Shown: one piece after another, positions 35,624-46,532 of the stretch
Numbering within the stretch: the first letter of the stretch is position 1
Layout of the letters: the number at the start of each line of letters is the position of its first letter
From: Sulfuriflexus mobilis
GTDB taxonomy: Bacteria; Pseudomonadota; Gammaproteobacteria; AKS1
NCBI RefSeq assembly: GCF_003967195.1
Contig: NZ_AP018725.1
Location: 558,001-622,000, forward strand
DNA: 64,000 nt
Direction: 5' to 3'
Translations under genes and position numbers: made by a program
Notes under the pieces: model-generated
What the model saw: only the letters and a program-made list of their open reading frames with translations
The model's database searches: none
What the model was told of the DNA's origin: nothing

Positions 35624-35840
35624 CGTGTCTTATGCGTCGATTGACAGCTTTTACCTAAATAGGTATTAATGATGCGGTAGGTAGTATCGGTTGACTCTTT
35701 TGAAGCGTAGACACTTTCTATAACGATCATATGCATCGGTGCATGTCTACCCTTTAACACCATACAAGCTGCATTTTGATTGCTGTGTTGTAGGGAGCCT
35801 TTAAGGTTAGACCTTATTGATTCTTGTACAAGGTAAATAA
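35624..35840. other. intergenic, nothing supported
   Basis: AT-rich sequence between the MocA-like remnant and the DUF2237 gene. No terminator or promoter stands out. Confidence 0.4.
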
Positions 35841-36221
35841 ATGATGGACATGTTTGAATCAGTCAATGTGCTTGGTGAGCCACTGGTATTATGTGGGGAC
35901 GACCCGGTGACGGGGTTTTACCGAGACGGTAAATGTAATACGTGTAAAGAAGATGTGGGTTCACATACGGTCTGTATTGAGGCCTCAAAGGAATTTCTCG
36001 AATACTCCCGATCTAAAGGCAATGATCTGTCAACGCCCATGCCTGAACATGGGTTCGAGGGCCTGATACCGGGTGATGGCTGGTGCCTGTGTGCGGCGCG
36101 CTGGCTGGAGGCCTATGAAAACAATATGGCACCCAGAGTTCACCTGACAAAAACTCATATAAAGGCCTTAGAGGTTGTCCCTATAGCGCTGCTGAAAAAA
36201 TATGCAGTGGATCTAAATTAG
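35841..36221 (+). CDS. DUF2237 family protein
   Basis: A 126-residue protein that matches DUF2237 along its full length: NVLGEPLVLCGDDPVTGFYRDGKCNTC at 9-35, EDVGSHTVCIEAS, FLEYSRSKGNDLSTPMPEHGF and GDGWCLCAARWLEAYENNMAP, then ALEVVP. Many conserved Cys suggest metal binding or a disulfide-poor redox role, but no function is known. Cytoplasmic. Confidence 0.9.
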   Translation: MMDMFESVNVLGEPLVLCGDDPVTGFYRDGKCNTCKEDVGSHTVCIEASKEFLEYSRSKGNDLSTPMPEHGFEGLIPGDGWCLCAARWLEAYENNMAPRVHLTKTHIKALEVVPIALLKKYAVDLN

Positions 36222-36259
36222 CGCCATTGAAAAGTGGCTATCAGGGCAGAATTACGCGA

Positions 36260-36538
36260 ATGAAAATGCTATTACGAACTCTATTCTCTCCCATCCTGAA
36301 TCGCTTTGAGACCGGCACAAGTCCCTTCGTCTATAAACCGTCACATCGGAAAATTCTTGTGTTCATGGGTTGCCTGTTTTCGACCCTGGCCGGGCTGGTG
36401 TTGTTTTTTGCACAAGGAAAAGACCTCGGGTATTTATTGCCGGTACTGATATTTGGTGGTGGGGGCCTACTCAGTCTGCTGATCGGGTTTATTGGTAGCG
36501 ATCGGGCCGTTGCAAAAGTATGGGGTTCGCGTAAATGA
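36260..36538 (+). CDS. small membrane protein
   Basis: Not recognised. From the ATG at 36260 the product is 92 residues; a TTG at 36227 would add eleven. Two hydrophobic helices (about 33-53 and 60-80) follow a basic N-terminus and end in SDRAVAKVWGSRK. It starts 38 bp after the DUF2237 gene. Inner-membrane location likely. Confidence 0.5.
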   Translation: MKMLLRTLFSPILNRFETGTSPFVYKPSHRKILVFMGCLFSTLAGLVLFFAQGKDLGYLLPVLIFGGGGLLSLLIGFIGSDRAVAKVWGSRK

Positions 36539-36604
36539 ATGGAAAAATGGCAGTAAGCTTTCTAAAATAGTTCAATTAAGTAAACCTGTAGGAAATTTAG
36601 CAAA

Positions 36605-36835
36605 ATGTCGAAAGCCAAAAAATACGATTATCGAGTAGTCCGGGATGATACTTCCTGGACTGTAGAAATCATAAGGCGTATCACCTCGAAGGAAACCGTG
36701 GTTTCAAAGAGTCAAGGTGGGTTTGCTACTGAGGCGGAGGCACAAGAGTGGGGGCAAACAGAGCTAAAGTCTTTTTTGCAGAACCTTACTGAACGCAACA
36801 GGCGTCGTTCCAGACAGCGCGAGCAAGGGCAGTAA
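36605..36835 (+). CDS. DUF3622 family protein
   Basis: A 76-residue basic protein. The text KKYDYRVVRDDTSWTVEIIRRIT followed by VVSKSQGGFATEAEAQEWG matches DUF3622, a small family of marine and aquatic Gammaproteobacteria. The C-terminus is Arg-rich (RNRRRSRQREQ) and might bind nucleic acid (inference). No known function. Confidence 0.75.
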   Translation: MSKAKKYDYRVVRDDTSWTVEIIRRITSKETVVSKSQGGFATEAEAQEWGQTELKSFLQNLTERNRRRSRQREQGQ

Positions 36836-36932
36836 GAACTTACTTCCTGTTCATTTTAATGTTGAAAAGATGCCCTGGCCGACCGCCAAGGCGTCGACTG
36901 GGATAAGTTGTTAGAAACAGGAAGTCCTATTA

Positions 36933-37886
36933 ATGTACGCATTGCATAATCTTGTGAATGCCGTTCTCGTCATTGTGTTTATTTATGCGCTGGCCATTTT
37001 TCTGCGGCGCAAGGGGACATTAAAAGAAGAACATTCCCTGACGCTTGCCCGCATTGTTACCGACTTGTGTTTGCCAGCCATTATTTTCGTTACCCTGGCA
37101 AAGCAGTCAATCCAGTTGGATCAAATGGCCCCGGCACTGGTCATGCTGGGCCTGGAACTGTTTTGCATTGCCCTGGCATGGGGGATTAGCGTCTTACTGA
37201 AGTTTAACAAGGCACAGCAAGGTGCCATTGTTTTCTGCTCTGCATTCGGATCCTCAACGTTTCTGGGGTACTCGATTATTATACAAATGTTTCCGCACAC
37301 GCCTGAAGCGCTCAGCGAGGCCGTGCTTATTTCAGAAATAGGCGTTGGCTACCCAATCTTTATTTTAGGCCCCATCCTTGCTGCCTATTTTGGTTCAGAA
37401 ACGATAGACGTAAAATCACAATGGAAATCATCTCTGGGGTTTTTCAAGTCCCCCGTGTTTTTCGCATTACTCATTGGGCTTTTTTGGGGAGGTTTTCAAC
37501 TACCTGGTGAAGAGAATGTCTATCTGGCCCCGCTATTTCAGCTAAGCAATATATTGGCCTCGGCGCTGACGCCGCTTGCCATTTTATCGGTTGGGCTTAT
37601 GTTCAAATTGCCCGACCCACGCAAGATAATAGCAGCGCTGACAATTGTCATTCTCCTGAAATTAATTATTAAACCCCTGCTTGCCAGTTCTCTCGCTATC
37701 CAATTTGGTTTTCCTGAACTCTGGCAAGAGGTCTTGGTTCTTCTTGCCGCAATGCCACCAGCTGTTCTTGGCGTGGTTTTTCTGAGGCGTCATGGTGGAG
37801 ATGCTTCACTGGCATCAGCTCTGCTGCTGATCGCAAGTCTGGTAAGCATCGTGACCCTTGTGGGGGTCTTCTGGACGATCGGATAG
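36933..37886 (+). CDS. AEC family transporter
   Basis: 317 residues with about ten transmembrane helices, of the auxin efflux carrier family (Mem_trans). Characteristic segments are LARIVTDLCLPAIIFVTLA near 40, FGSSTFLGYSII near 112, and LTPLAILSVGLMFKLP and AMPPAVLGVVFLRRHGGDASLAS in the second half. Bacterial members carry organic acids such as malate or malonate; the substrate here is unknown. AGGAAG lies upstream of the start. Confidence 0.88.
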   Translation: MYALHNLVNAVLVIVFIYALAIFLRRKGTLKEEHSLTLARIVTDLCLPAIIFVTLAKQSIQLDQMAPALVMLGLELFCIALAWGISVLLKFNKAQQGAIVFCSAFGSSTFLGYSIIIQMFPHTPEALSEAVLISEIGVGYPIFILGPILAAYFGSETIDVKSQWKSSLGFFKSPVFFALLIGLFWGGFQLPGEENVYLAPLFQLSNILASALTPLAILSVGLMFKLPDPRKIIAALTIVILLKLIIKPLLASSLAIQFGFPELWQEVLVLLAAMPPAVLGVVFLRRHGGDASLASALLLIASLVSIVTLVGVFWTIG

Positions 37887-37947
37887 TGGTTTTATTTTGA
37901 TACGAATCTTATAACAAGAAAATGCAACGAAGATGCTGAGATAAGGG

Positions 37948-38292
37948 ATGGCGATGAGCTACGAGGATATTTACGCAATGGTGCGCAGGGTCCCGCGTGG
38001 CCGCGTTGCAACCTATGGCCAGATCGCACGCCTGGTCAACCGACCTCGTGGCGCGCGACAGATCGGTTACGCACTGGCGGCCCTGGCCAGGGCCACCAGC
38101 GAGGCTCAGGTCCCATGGCACCGGGTCGTCAACGCACGTGGTGAAGTCAGTCCACGGACAAAGGCAGGTTACGAAGAATTTCAAAGGATTTTACTGGAAG
38201 ATGAAGGTGTCACATTTGACCTAAATGGTCGAATAAATTTAGCGCGATTCTTATGGCGGCCACGTGACAGAAATACCACGGTACCGGATTAA
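37948..38292 (+). CDS. alkyltransferase-like protein (MGMT family)
   Basis: A 114-residue protein with the DNA-binding domain of O6-alkylguanine transferases: RVPRGRVATYGQIARLVNRPRGARQIGYAL. The reactive Cys of PCHRV is Trp here (VPWHRVVNARGEVS), the hallmark of alkyltransferase-like (ATL/YbaZ) proteins. These bind alkylated guanine without repairing it and flag it for nucleotide excision repair. The first ATG or the one two codons on (MSYED) may be used. Confidence 0.92.
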   Translation: MAMSYEDIYAMVRRVPRGRVATYGQIARLVNRPRGARQIGYALAALARATSEAQVPWHRVVNARGEVSPRTKAGYEEFQRILLEDEGVTFDLNGRINLARFLWRPRDRNTTVPD

Positions 38293-38392
38293 TCGCCGCA
38301 ATCTATGAAAATCATCTTAAAGCTTAGACATACCATCCCGTTCATATCTATACTGGGGCTGTTTTCAACAACATCTAAAAGTACTCTTAGAG

Positions 38393-40258
38393 ATGAATGA
38401 AACGATCGTTCTGAGTCTCGCCGGGATTGGTATTCTGGCCCTGGCCTGTCAATGGCTTGCCTGGTGGGTAAAGCTGCCCGCTATTCTGTTTTTATTACTG
38501 GCAGGCATTCTGGTGGGACCGGTAGCCGGCTGGATTCATCCGGATGCGCTGTTTGGCGATTTACTCTTCCCCATGGTGTCGCTATCGGTGGCCGTGGTCC
38601 TCTTTGAAGGCAGTCTGACGCTGAAGTTCAGCGAGATAAAAGGCCTCGAACGTATCGTGCAACGCATGGTTAGCACGGGCGTGCTGACAACCTGGGCCGT
38701 TACCACACTGGCTGCTTACGCCTTGCTCGATATTTCATTGCAACTTGCCTTGCTGTTTGGCGCGCTAACAGTGGTGACCGGACCAACTGTGATTGTGCCG
38801 ATGTTACGCAGTGTGCGTCCTACTGCGCATTTATCAAGTATTTTGCGTTGGGAAGGTATTGTGATTGACCCCATCGGTGCCTTGCTCGCCGTGTTGGTGT
38901 ATGAGTTCATTGTCTCGGGTAGTGGTGGTGTTGCCCTGGGACATATCCTACTGCTGTTTGCCGAACAGATACTGACCGGTTTGGTGTTTGGCGCGATAGC
39001 GGGTTATGCATTGGGCGTGGTGTTACGCCGGCACCTGTTACCGGAGTATTTACGCAGTGTTGCCACGCTGATGCTGGTTTTTGGTGTCTTCGCGCTGTCG
39101 AATTATATCCGCGAAGAATCCGGTTTGCTCACCGTCACCATCATGGGGATATGGCTGGCAAACATGAAAAATGTGGATATGAGGGATATCCTCAATTTCA
39201 AGGAGACATTGAGCATTGTCCTGATCTCAGGCTTGTTCATTATTCTCGCCGCACGGGTTGACTTTAATCTGGTTGCACAACTGGGCTGGGGTGCGCTGGG
39301 TGTATTGTTGATCATGCAGTTTGTGGCGCGGCCATTAAAAATACTGCTGTCAACCTGGGGTTCTTCACTGAGCTGGCGTGAGCGTGCCTTGCTTGCCTGG
39401 ATTGCGCCGCGCGGTATCGTTGCCGCTGCGGTAGCGGCCTTGTTTGCCCTGCAATTACAACAGCGGGGCTTTGCACAAGCCGAGTTACTGGTGCCTATGA
39501 CCTTTATTGTCATTATCGGCACGGTGGCCCTGCAAAGCTCAACGGCACGTCTGTTGGCAGTATGGTTAGGTGTGGCTGAACCGGATCCGAAAGGATTTTT
39601 GATTGCCGGTGCCAGCCCACTGGCGCGCGCAATTGCGTTGGTCCTGCAAGAGCATGACTTTCGGGTGTTACTGGCCGATTCCAGTTGGGACAACATCCGC
39701 GCCGCGAAGATGGATAACCTGCCGACCTTCTATGGCAATGTCGTCTCTGAGCACGCGGATCGCCGCCTGGACCTGGTGGGCATCGGTCGGCTGCTCGCCC
39801 TGTCTGGTGTACGGGAAGAGAATGCGCTGGCGGCCATGCGCTACCGGGCGGAGTTTGGTGCCGCCAATGTCTTTACTCTGCAAGTAGCCGCGGACAAAGA
39901 AGGTGACACCAAGACCGACAGGCCACCAGAGGGGCATATGGCATTTGCCGAAGATGTCAGTTTTACTCAGTTATCGACGATGCTGGCCGAAGGCGCGACG
40001 ATTCGAAGCACGGGCCTGACGGATGAGTTTGGCTTCGATGAGTACCACAAGAAATATTATCGCCGTGCCATACCGTTATTCGCGATTAATCCGCGCGGCC
40101 AGTTGTCAGTCTATAGCGCTGACAGAGATATCAAACCGGGACCCGGCTGGACAATCATCAGTCTGATCGCACAACCCGTGGAAAAGCCGGTAGCTAAAGC
40201 AGAAGACCAAACCCGGCAGGGGACAGAAGATGGGGACAAGCCGGAGACGAGCGCCTAA
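38393..40258 (+). CDS. Na+/H+ antiporter, CPA1 type with NAD-binding-like tail
   Basis: 621 residues. The first ~395 form the sodium/proton exchanger domain with about twelve helices: LAGILVGPVAGW near 36, FEGSLTLKF, GALTVVTGPTVIVPML near 122, EGIVIDPIGALLAV (the ion-binding Asp) and ERALLAWIAPRGIVAAAVAALFA near 330. After 400 comes a TrkA-N/RCK-like regulatory part (FLIAGASPLARAIALVL) and a second soluble portion. Inner-membrane protein for pH and sodium homeostasis. Confidence 0.9.
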   Translation: MNETIVLSLAGIGILALACQWLAWWVKLPAILFLLLAGILVGPVAGWIHPDALFGDLLFPMVSLSVAVVLFEGSLTLKFSEIKGLERIVQRMVSTGVLTTWAVTTLAAYALLDISLQLALLFGALTVVTGPTVIVPMLRSVRPTAHLSSILRWEGIVIDPIGALLAVLVYEFIVSGSGGVALGHILLLFAEQILTGLVFGAIAGYALGVVLRRHLLPEYLRSVATLMLVFGVFALSNYIREESGLLTVTIMGIWLANMKNVDMRDILNFKETLSIVLISGLFIILAARVDFNLVAQLGWGALGVLLIMQFVARPLKILLSTWGSSLSWRERALLAWIAPRGIVAAAVAALFALQLQQRGFAQAELLVPMTFIVIIGTVALQSSTARLLAVWLGVAEPDPKGFLIAGASPLARAIALVLQEHDFRVLLADSSWDNIRAAKMDNLPTFYGNVVSEHADRRLDLVGIGRLLALSGVREENALAAMRYRAEFGAANVFTLQVAADKEGDTKTDRPPEGHMAFAEDVSFTQLSTMLAEGATIRSTGLTDEFGFDEYHKKYYRRAIPLFAINPRGQLSVYSADRDIKPGPGWTIISLIAQPVEKPVAKAEDQTRQGTEDGDKPETSA

Positions 40259-40334
40259 CACGTCTTCTCTGGTCGACTGCAAAGCTCCCGGTATTGTGCC
40301 GTTTCTGCCGCCTGATTTTTCTCCGGTGAATATT

Positions 40335-40859
40335 TTAATCCGCCGAGTGACTCACACGCTTGAAACGGGTGCCGTGGCACTTTGGGCAGGGCGGGATGTG
40401 ACCACTGGTGTGAAAATGCAGCAATTCACCACAGCCTTCGCAGGTCAGCGTGCCGATGCCGGTGATCTCGCCGGTCTTCCATTCACCGACCAGGCCGGCC
40501 TGTTCTTCAAGCGCCTGTAGCTCGATGCGCGTCTTGTCGGCCACGGAGTTCATGGCCTCGAACAGGCGATCTTCAACCTGCTCGATATCAAAGCGTAACC
40601 AGTCTTTCAGTTCATCGCCGTTGTCGGCCAGCCACTGCGCGGCATCCTGGATATCGCGTTTCAGATAGGTGGCAATCTCCTCGGCCTCTTCGCGACCGAG
40701 TTCGCCAAGCTCGGAGGCCTTTTCGGCGGCCTGCTTGAGTTGTTCCTGGAGGGCGGGGCGGGCATGGCGGCCGACCTCTTCCATCGCCACATTCAGGCGT
40801 TCAAGCATGCGGTTGTAGGCATCGACGAGTTTCTGGTTGAGGGAATCATGTTCGGGCAT
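40335..40859 (-). CDS. zinc-ribbon protein, DUF1451/YbeL type
   Basis: 174 residues from the ATG at 40859, which has GGAGAG seven bases upstream; an ATG five codons earlier is less likely. The N-terminal part is helical and acidic (YNRMLERLNVAMEEVG, ELGREEAEEIATYLKRDI). The C-terminus is a zinc ribbon with CEGCGELLHFH and PPCPKCHGTRFKR. E. coli ybeL also adjoins leuS, and here the gene is divergent from leuS. Function unknown. Confidence 0.85.
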   Translation of the reverse strand: MPEHDSLNQKLVDAYNRMLERLNVAMEEVGRHARPALQEQLKQAAEKASELGELGREEAEEIATYLKRDIQDAAQWLADNGDELKDWLRFDIEQVEDRLFEAMNSVADKTRIELQALEEQAGLVGEWKTGEITGIGTLTCEGCGELLHFHTSGHIPPCPKCHGTRFKRVSHSAD

Positions 40860-41044
40860 TGCGGCACTCTCCATACAGATGTTAGTTCATATTCCCAGAA
40901 TGCCTTATCCGGCGGGGCCTGGCTAGCCCCGCATCAGCCCTGAATTGCGGCGAGTAATAGTGGGGAATAAGCCCAGATAAGGTTGTGAGGCCTGCGCGCG
41001 CTGCGGTATCCTTACGCCCTTTCACCAGCGGTATATAAAGAATA

Positions 41045-43570
41045 ATGGATAAGGCTCAGTATCACCCTGAAAGTATTGAAGAAGCGGCCCGCCAGTACTG
41101 GCAGGAGCACGATTGTTTTCGCGCCGTTGAAGACGAGAGTCGCGAGAAGTTCTACTGCCTGTCCATGTTCCCCTATCCAAGTGGCCGTCTGCACATGGGC
41201 CACGTACGCAACTACACCATCGGTGATGTGATCAGCCGCTACCAGCGCATGCTGGGCAAGAACGTCATGCAGCCGATGGGCTGGGATGCCTTTGGCCTGC
41301 CGGCCGAGAATGCCGCGATCAAGAACAAGGTACCGCCGGCGAAGTGGACCTACGAGAACATCGACTACATGCGTGGCCAGTTTCAGAGCCTCGGCTTCGG
41401 TTTCGACTGGAGCCGCGAACTCGCCACTTGCCACCCGAAGTACTACCGCTGGGAGCAGTGGCTGTTCACCAGGCTGTTCAATAAGGGACTGATCTACAAG
41501 AAGACCGCGCCGGTGAACTGGTGCCCGAACGACCTGACCGTGCTCGCCAACGAGCAGGTCATCGACGGTTGCTGCTGGCGTTGTGATACGCCGGTCGAGC
41601 GTAAGGAGATCCCGCAGTATTTCATGAAGATCACGGCATATGCCGACGAGTTACTCGAAGAACTCGACAAACTCGAGGGTTGGCCGGAACGGGTACGCAC
41701 CATGCAGCGCAACTGGATCGGCCGCTCCGAGGGTGTAGAGGTGGTCTTCGAGGTCGACGGCGAGCCGCTGAAAGTCTTCACCACCCGTCCGGACACGCTC
41801 ATGGGCGTGACCTATGTCGCCGTGGCGCCGGAGCACTCGCTGGCCGCCCGTGCCGCCGCGAACAACGCCGCGCTGGCCACCTTTATCGAAGAGTGCAAGG
41901 TCATGGAGACCTCCGAGGCCGCCATGGAGACCATGGAGAAGAAGGGCATCGATACCGGCCTCAAGGCCATCCACCCGATCACGGGTGAAGAAGTCCCTGT
42001 GTTCGCGGCCAACTTCGTGCTCATGGGCTATGGTGAGGGTGCGGTCATGGCTGTGCCGGCGCACGACCAGCGTGACTTTGAATTTGCCCGCAAATACGGC
42101 CTGCCGCTGAAGCGGGTCATCCGTCCTGCCGAGGATAGTGACGCCGAGCTTGCCCATGCGGAAACTTATACTGCCCTGGCCGACAAGGCCTACACCGACA
42201 AGGGTGTGTGTGTGAATTCCGGCCAGTTCGATGGCATGGACTTCGCGACCGCGCTGAGCGCGATCGCCGAACACCTCGAAGGGCAGGGCAAGGGCAGCAA
42301 GCAGGTTAATTTCCGTCTGCGTGACTGGGGGGTCTCCCGTCAGCGTTACTGGGGCACACCGATCCCGATGATCAACTGCCCGAGCTGTGGCGAGGTCACG
42401 GTGCCGGAAGAGCAGCTGCCGGTGGTGTTGCCGACCGATATCGAATTCGACGGCGTCGGTTCCCCGATCAAGAAGATGCCGGAATTTTACCAGACCACCT
42501 GCCCGCAATGTGGCGGCAAGGCCGAGCGCGAGACGGACACCTTCGATACCTTTATGGAATCGTCCTGGTACTACGCCCGCTACGCCTGTGCCGATAATGA
42601 CAAGGCCATGCTCGACGAGCGCGCCAATTACTGGCTGCCGGTTGACCAGTACGTTGGCGGTATCGAGCATGCCATCCTGCACCTTTTATATGCGCGCTTT
42701 TATCAGAAGCTGATGCGCGACGTAGAGGGTGTACTCGTGCCGCGTGAGGCAGGGATGCCGGGAGCGGCAGATGTCGGCCGCTTAAAAGTCGACGAGCCGT
42801 TCAAGAACCTGCTCACCCAGGGTATGGTGCTGAAGGACGGCACCAAGATGTCGAAGTCGAAGGGCAACACCGTCGACCCGCAGGACCTGATTAAGAAGTA
42901 CGGGGCCGACACGGTGCGTCTGTTCACCATGTTCGCCGCACCCCCCGAGCAGTCGCTGGAGTGGAATGACGATGCCGTGGAGGGGGCGTTTCGTTTCCTC
43001 AAGCGCCTGTGGAAACTGGCGCAGTCTGCGCCGACCCGGTTTGAAGGCTTTGACTGGTCGGTCCTGGAGGGGGATTTGCGGGCCCAGCGTGGCGAGTTAC
43101 ATAGCCAGCTCGAACAGATCAACCGCGATGTCGAACGTTACCAGTTCAACACCGTGGTCGCCGCCTGCATGAAGATCGTCAATGTGCTCAGCGAGGTCGA
43201 GAAACAACCGGTCGCGGCCGCTCGCGATGCCGTCTATGCCGAGGGCATCGACATGGTGTTGCGCGTGCTGGCACCGATCGTGCCACACATCAGCCACGCG
43301 CTGTGGCAGTCGCGCGGTAATACCGCACCGATCCTCGATGCCCACTGGCCGAGTGTCGATGCGCAGGCCATGGTCAAGGACTCGCTGGAGATCGTCGTTC
43401 AGGTCAATGGCAAACTGCGCGGACGGATTACCGTTGCCGCCGATGCCAGCCGTGAGGCCATCGAGGCCGCCGCGCTGGCCGATGAAAATGTGCAACGCAA
43501 TATGGACGGCAAGACCGTTCGCAAGGTGATTGTCGTGCCCGGCAAGCTGGTGAATATCGTTGTGGCATGA
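41045..43570 (+). CDS. leuS: leucyl-tRNA synthetase
   Basis: Class I aminoacyl-tRNA synthetase of 841 residues. The HIGH motif appears as HMGH at 50-53 ([11 protein letters not shown]) and KMSKS at 601-605 ([14 protein letters not shown]). The CP1 editing domain contains [15 protein letters not shown] zinc-binding insert has [19 protein letters not shown] and [25 protein letters not shown]. The anticodon-binding and C-terminal domains are complete (VQVNGKLRG). Length is slightly below the E. coli enzyme (860). It heads the leuS-lptE-holA operon. Confidence 0.97.
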   Translation: MDKAQYHPESIEEAARQYWQEHDCFRAVEDESREKFYCLSMFPYPSGRLHMGHVRNYTIGDVISRYQRMLGKNVMQPMGWDAFGLPAENAAIKNKVPPAKWTYENIDYMRGQFQSLGFGFDWSRELATCHPKYYRWEQWLFTRLFNKGLIYKKTAPVNWCPNDLTVLANEQVIDGCCWRCDTPVERKEIPQYFMKITAYADELLEELDKLEGWPERVRTMQRNWIGRSEGVEVVFEVDGEPLKVFTTRPDTLMGVTYVAVAPEHSLAARAAANNAALATFIEECKVMETSEAAMETMEKKGIDTGLKAIHPITGEEVPVFAANFVLMGYGEGAVMAVPAHDQRDFEFARKYGLPLKRVIRPAEDSDAELAHAETYTALADKAYTDKGVCVNSGQFDGMDFATALSAIAEHLEGQGKGSKQVNFRLRDWGVSRQRYWGTPIPMINCPSCGEVTVPEEQLPVVLPTDIEFDGVGSPIKKMPEFYQTTCPQCGGKAERETDTFDTFMESSWYYARYACADNDKAMLDERANYWLPVDQYVGGIEHAILHLLYARFYQKLMRDVEGVLVPREAGMPGAADVGRLKVDEPFKNLLTQGMVLKDGTKMSKSKGNTVDPQDLIKKYGADTVRLFTMFAAPPEQSLEWNDDAVEGAFRFLKRLWKLAQSAPTRFEGFDWSVLEGDLRAQRGELHSQLEQINRDVERYQFNTVVAACMKIVNVLSEVEKQPVAAARDAVYAEGIDMVLRVLAPIVPHISHALWQSRGNTAPILDAHWPSVDAQAMVKDSLEIVVQVNGKLRGRITVAADASREAIEAAALADENVQRNMDGKTVRKVIVVPGKLVNIVVA

Positions 43571-43595
43571 TAAATTTTACCGCTATGGGGGACCT

Positions 43596-44099
43596 ATGAC
43601 TGCATTACGCCTGACAATTTTATTTCTGTTCGCCAGCCTCTTGAGTGGCTGCGGTTTTCACCTGCGTGGCGGTGTCGACCTGCCGGCGGCCTACCAGCGC
43701 ATGGCCATTGAGGGCGTGTCGCCATATTCCCCGCTGGGCCTGGACCTGAAGCGCACCCTGCAGGGCAACGGTATCGACGTGGTGGAACTCGCCGACGCCC
43801 AGGTCATCCTCAAACTGGGGCAGGTCAATTACCAGCGTCGCCTGTTGTCGGTATCGGCTGTGTCCGGCAAGACCGCCGAGTATGAACTGCACTACAGCGT
43901 GAATCTGTCGCTACGTGACCGTCAGGGCAAGGTGCTGTTGCCAGAACAGCCCCTGCAACAGCTGCGTGACTACGTATTCGACCAGAACAATGTGCTCGGC
44001 ACGGATAACGAGGAAGTGCAGCTTCGTAAGGACATGGAGCGTGATCTGGTTGGCCAGATCCTGCGACGCCTGCAGGCAAGCACCCGCACCCGTGGCTGA
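43596..44099 (+). CDS. lptE: LPS-assembly lipoprotein LptE
   Basis: 167 residues from the ATG at 43596, which sits 25 bp after leuS. The signal peptide MTALRLTILFLFASLLSGC ends in a lipobox (LSGC), so the mature protein is an outer-membrane lipoprotein. It continues GFHLRGGVDLPAAYQRM, the LptE signature. It plugs the LptD barrel during lipopolysaccharide export. The leuS-lptE-holA order is conserved in Gammaproteobacteria. Confidence 0.93.
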   Translation: MTALRLTILFLFASLLSGCGFHLRGGVDLPAAYQRMAIEGVSPYSPLGLDLKRTLQGNGIDVVELADAQVILKLGQVNYQRRLLSVSAVSGKTAEYELHYSVNLSLRDRQGKVLLPEQPLQQLRDYVFDQNNVLGTDNEEVQLRKDMERDLVGQILRRLQASTRTRG

Positions 44100-44109
44100 T
44101 GGATGAGGC

Positions 44110-45177
44110 GTGAAGCTTAACGCCTCACAACTCGAGTCCCACCTACAGGGCGGGCTCGCGCCCCTTTATTTCCTCAGTGGTGATGAAATCCTGCTTGTGC
44201 AGGAGGCCGCCGATACCATCCGCGCGGCGGCACGTGCGCAGGGCTATAGTGAACGCGAGGTTATGCACGTCGACCGCAGTTTCGACTGGGCGGCCCTTAA
44301 CGATGCCAGTGATACGCTATCGCTGTTCGCTGAACGGCGCATTGTTGAGTTGCGTATGCCAACCGGCAAACCCGGCGATGCGGGTCGCAAGGCGCTGTTG
44401 CACTGGGTCGAGCGTCCCCCCGAAGACACCCTGTTACTCATTATTACCGGCAAGCTTGAGGCCTCGGTACCGAAGACCAAGTGGTTCAAGACGCTGGAGG
44501 CTGCCGGTGCCAGCCTGACCATCTGGCCGCTTGAACCGGCGCGTCTGCCGGGTTGGGTCGGGGCGCGGATGCGTGAGCGTGGCCTGCAACCCGATGTCGC
44601 CGCCGTGGAGTTATTGTCTCAGCGTGTCGAGGGCAACCTGCTGGCCGCCGCCCAGGAGATCGACAAGCTGCAACTGTTGCACGGCAGCGGCCAGATCACG
44701 GTTGAAGACATCGACGAGGCCGTGGTCGATAATGCTCGCTTTGATATCTACCGTCTCGTCGATACCGCCCTCGACGGGGATGCCGCCCAGACCCAGCGTA
44801 TGTTCAATCGCCTGCAGGATGAGGGCATCGAGCCGGTGCTGCTGCTGTGGGTGCTGGGCCGTGAACTGCGCAGCCTGGCCAGTATGGCCGCCGAATGTGC
44901 CGGCAGTGGCGGGCCACCGGGGGACGCCGCGGTGGAACAGGTAATGACCCGTTACCGTGTCTGGCAGAAGCGCAAGCCATTGATTAAAAAGGCCTTGCAG
45001 CGCAGCGGGCCACGTCGTTGGCAGGGTCTGGTGTTGGTCGCGGCACGTATCGATCGTGTCATCAAGGGACAACTGGCGGGCAATGTGCGAGATGAATTGT
45101 TACAATTGTGCCTTGCCTTGGCGGGTATGGCGGTCGCCACCGGCTTGCAGCGTCGTGTCGCGCAAGCCCGCGGTTAA
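44110..45177 (+). CDS. holA: DNA polymerase III delta subunit
   Basis: Clamp-loader subunit that opens the beta clamp; 355 residues. Seen: [24 protein letters not shown] near 17, [36 protein letters not shown] near 116 and [16 protein letters not shown] near 210. The start is the GTG at 44110, 10 bp after lptE; it reads [12 protein letters not shown], typical of HolA. Confidence 0.95.
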   Translation: MKLNASQLESHLQGGLAPLYFLSGDEILLVQEAADTIRAAARAQGYSEREVMHVDRSFDWAALNDASDTLSLFAERRIVELRMPTGKPGDAGRKALLHWVERPPEDTLLLIITGKLEASVPKTKWFKTLEAAGASLTIWPLEPARLPGWVGARMRERGLQPDVAAVELLSQRVEGNLLAAAQEIDKLQLLHGSGQITVEDIDEAVVDNARFDIYRLVDTALDGDAAQTQRMFNRLQDEGIEPVLLLWVLGRELRSLASMAAECAGSGGPPGDAAVEQVMTRYRVWQKRKPLIKKALQRSGPRRWQGLVLVAARIDRVIKGQLAGNVRDELLQLCLALAGMAVATGLQRRVAQARG

Positions 45178-45203
45178 GCTACCCGCTACTCAAACAAAGT
45201 GTG

Positions 45204-46493
45204 ATGACGATGCAAACCACTATGAAACAGCAACAGATGGATGTTGTGGCCTACATGCAGGAGGTCGGCGTGCGTGCCCGTGCCGCCTCGCGGGCGACGG
45301 CGCGTGCTACCACGGCGCAGAAGAATGCGGCCCTGAACGCGATTGCCGATGCGATCCTGTCCGGTCGTGCGGCGCTGCTTGACGCCAACAAACGCGATAT
45401 GGATGCTGGTCGCAAAGGCGGCCTTGATGATGCCTTACTGGATCGCCTCGAACTCAACGATGCGCGTATCGACGGCATGGCCGAGGGGTTGCGCCAGATC
45501 GCCAGCCTGCCTGATCCGGTTGGTGAGATCGAGGATATGCACTACCGCCCAAGTGGTATTCAGGTCGGCAAGATGCGCGTGCCGCTCGGCGTCATTGGTA
45601 TCATTTATGAATCCCGTCCGAATGTGACCGCCGATGCCGCCGGCCTGTGCCTGAAGTCGGGCAATGCCGCGATCCTGCGTGGTGGTTCCGAGGCCCTGCA
45701 TTCCAACCAGGCGATTGCCACCTGTGTGCGTGAAGGGCTGGACGTGGCTGGCCTGCCACAAACCGCCGTACAGGTAATCGAGATCACCGACCGCGCCGCG
45801 GTGGGGGAACTGATCCGTATGCGTGACTATGTCGATGTCATTGTGCCACGCGGTGGCAAGGGTCTGATTGAACGCATCTCTGAAGAGGCGCGCGTGCCGG
45901 TCATCAAACACCTGCACGGGGTTTGTCATGTCTATGTGGATGACAAGGCCGACTTCGACAAGGCCGTGGCCGTGGCCTTTAACGCCAAGACCCAGCGTTA
46001 CGGTACCTGTAATACGATGGAGACCCTGCTGGTCGCCGAGGGCATTGCCGCGACGTTCCTGCCGCCACTGGCAAAGCTATATGCCGAGGCCGGGGTTGAG
46101 TTGCGCGGTTGTGACAAGACCTGCGCGATCCTGTCCGATGCCAGGGCCGCAACCGAGGCCGACTGGGATGAGGAATACCTCGCGCCGATCCTGTCGATTC
46201 GCGTGGTCGCCGATATGGATGCCGCGATCGAACATATTCACGCACACAGCTCGCAGCATACGGAGTCGATCATGACCGAAGACCTCAGCCGCGCGCGCCG
46301 CTTCATCAGCGAGGTAGATTCGAGCTCGGTGATGATCAACGCCTCAACACGTTTTGCCGATGGCTTTGAGTATGGCCTCGGTGCCGAGATTGGTATTAGT
46401 ACCGACAAGATCCACGCTCGTGGCCCGGTCGGGCTGGAAGGCCTCACCTCACAGAAGTACATCGTTATCGGTGACGGACATATTCGTACGTAG
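45204..46493 (+). CDS. proA: gamma-glutamyl phosphate reductase
   Basis: Second step of proline biosynthesis: NADPH reduction of glutamyl-5-phosphate to the semialdehyde. 429 residues from the ATG at 45204 (another at 45210); frames further upstream overlap holA. Aldehyde-dehydrogenase fold with [22 protein letters not shown] near 133, [11 protein letters not shown], and the catalytic Cys region [15 protein letters not shown] near 270. [25 protein letters not shown] lies near the end. No proB adjoins it. Confidence 0.95.
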   Translation: MTMQTTMKQQQMDVVAYMQEVGVRARAASRATARATTAQKNAALNAIADAILSGRAALLDANKRDMDAGRKGGLDDALLDRLELNDARIDGMAEGLRQIASLPDPVGEIEDMHYRPSGIQVGKMRVPLGVIGIIYESRPNVTADAAGLCLKSGNAAILRGGSEALHSNQAIATCVREGLDVAGLPQTAVQVIEITDRAAVGELIRMRDYVDVIVPRGGKGLIERISEEARVPVIKHLHGVCHVYVDDKADFDKAVAVAFNAKTQRYGTCNTMETLLVAEGIAATFLPPLAKLYAEAGVELRGCDKTCAILSDARAATEADWDEEYLAPILSIRVVADMDAAIEHIHAHSSQHTESIMTEDLSRARRFISEVDSSSVMINASTRFADGFEYGLGAEIGISTDKIHARGPVGLEGLTSQKYIVIGDGHIRT

Positions 46494-46532
46494 GCAACGG
46501 GGCCTCGGGCTGCTTGCCCTTTCTGGCACGCG

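Noticed and set aside
41651-42682. 343-codon minus-strand frame inside leuS
   Set aside because: High-GC antisense frame of a certain gene; no ribosome site and no recognisable domain.
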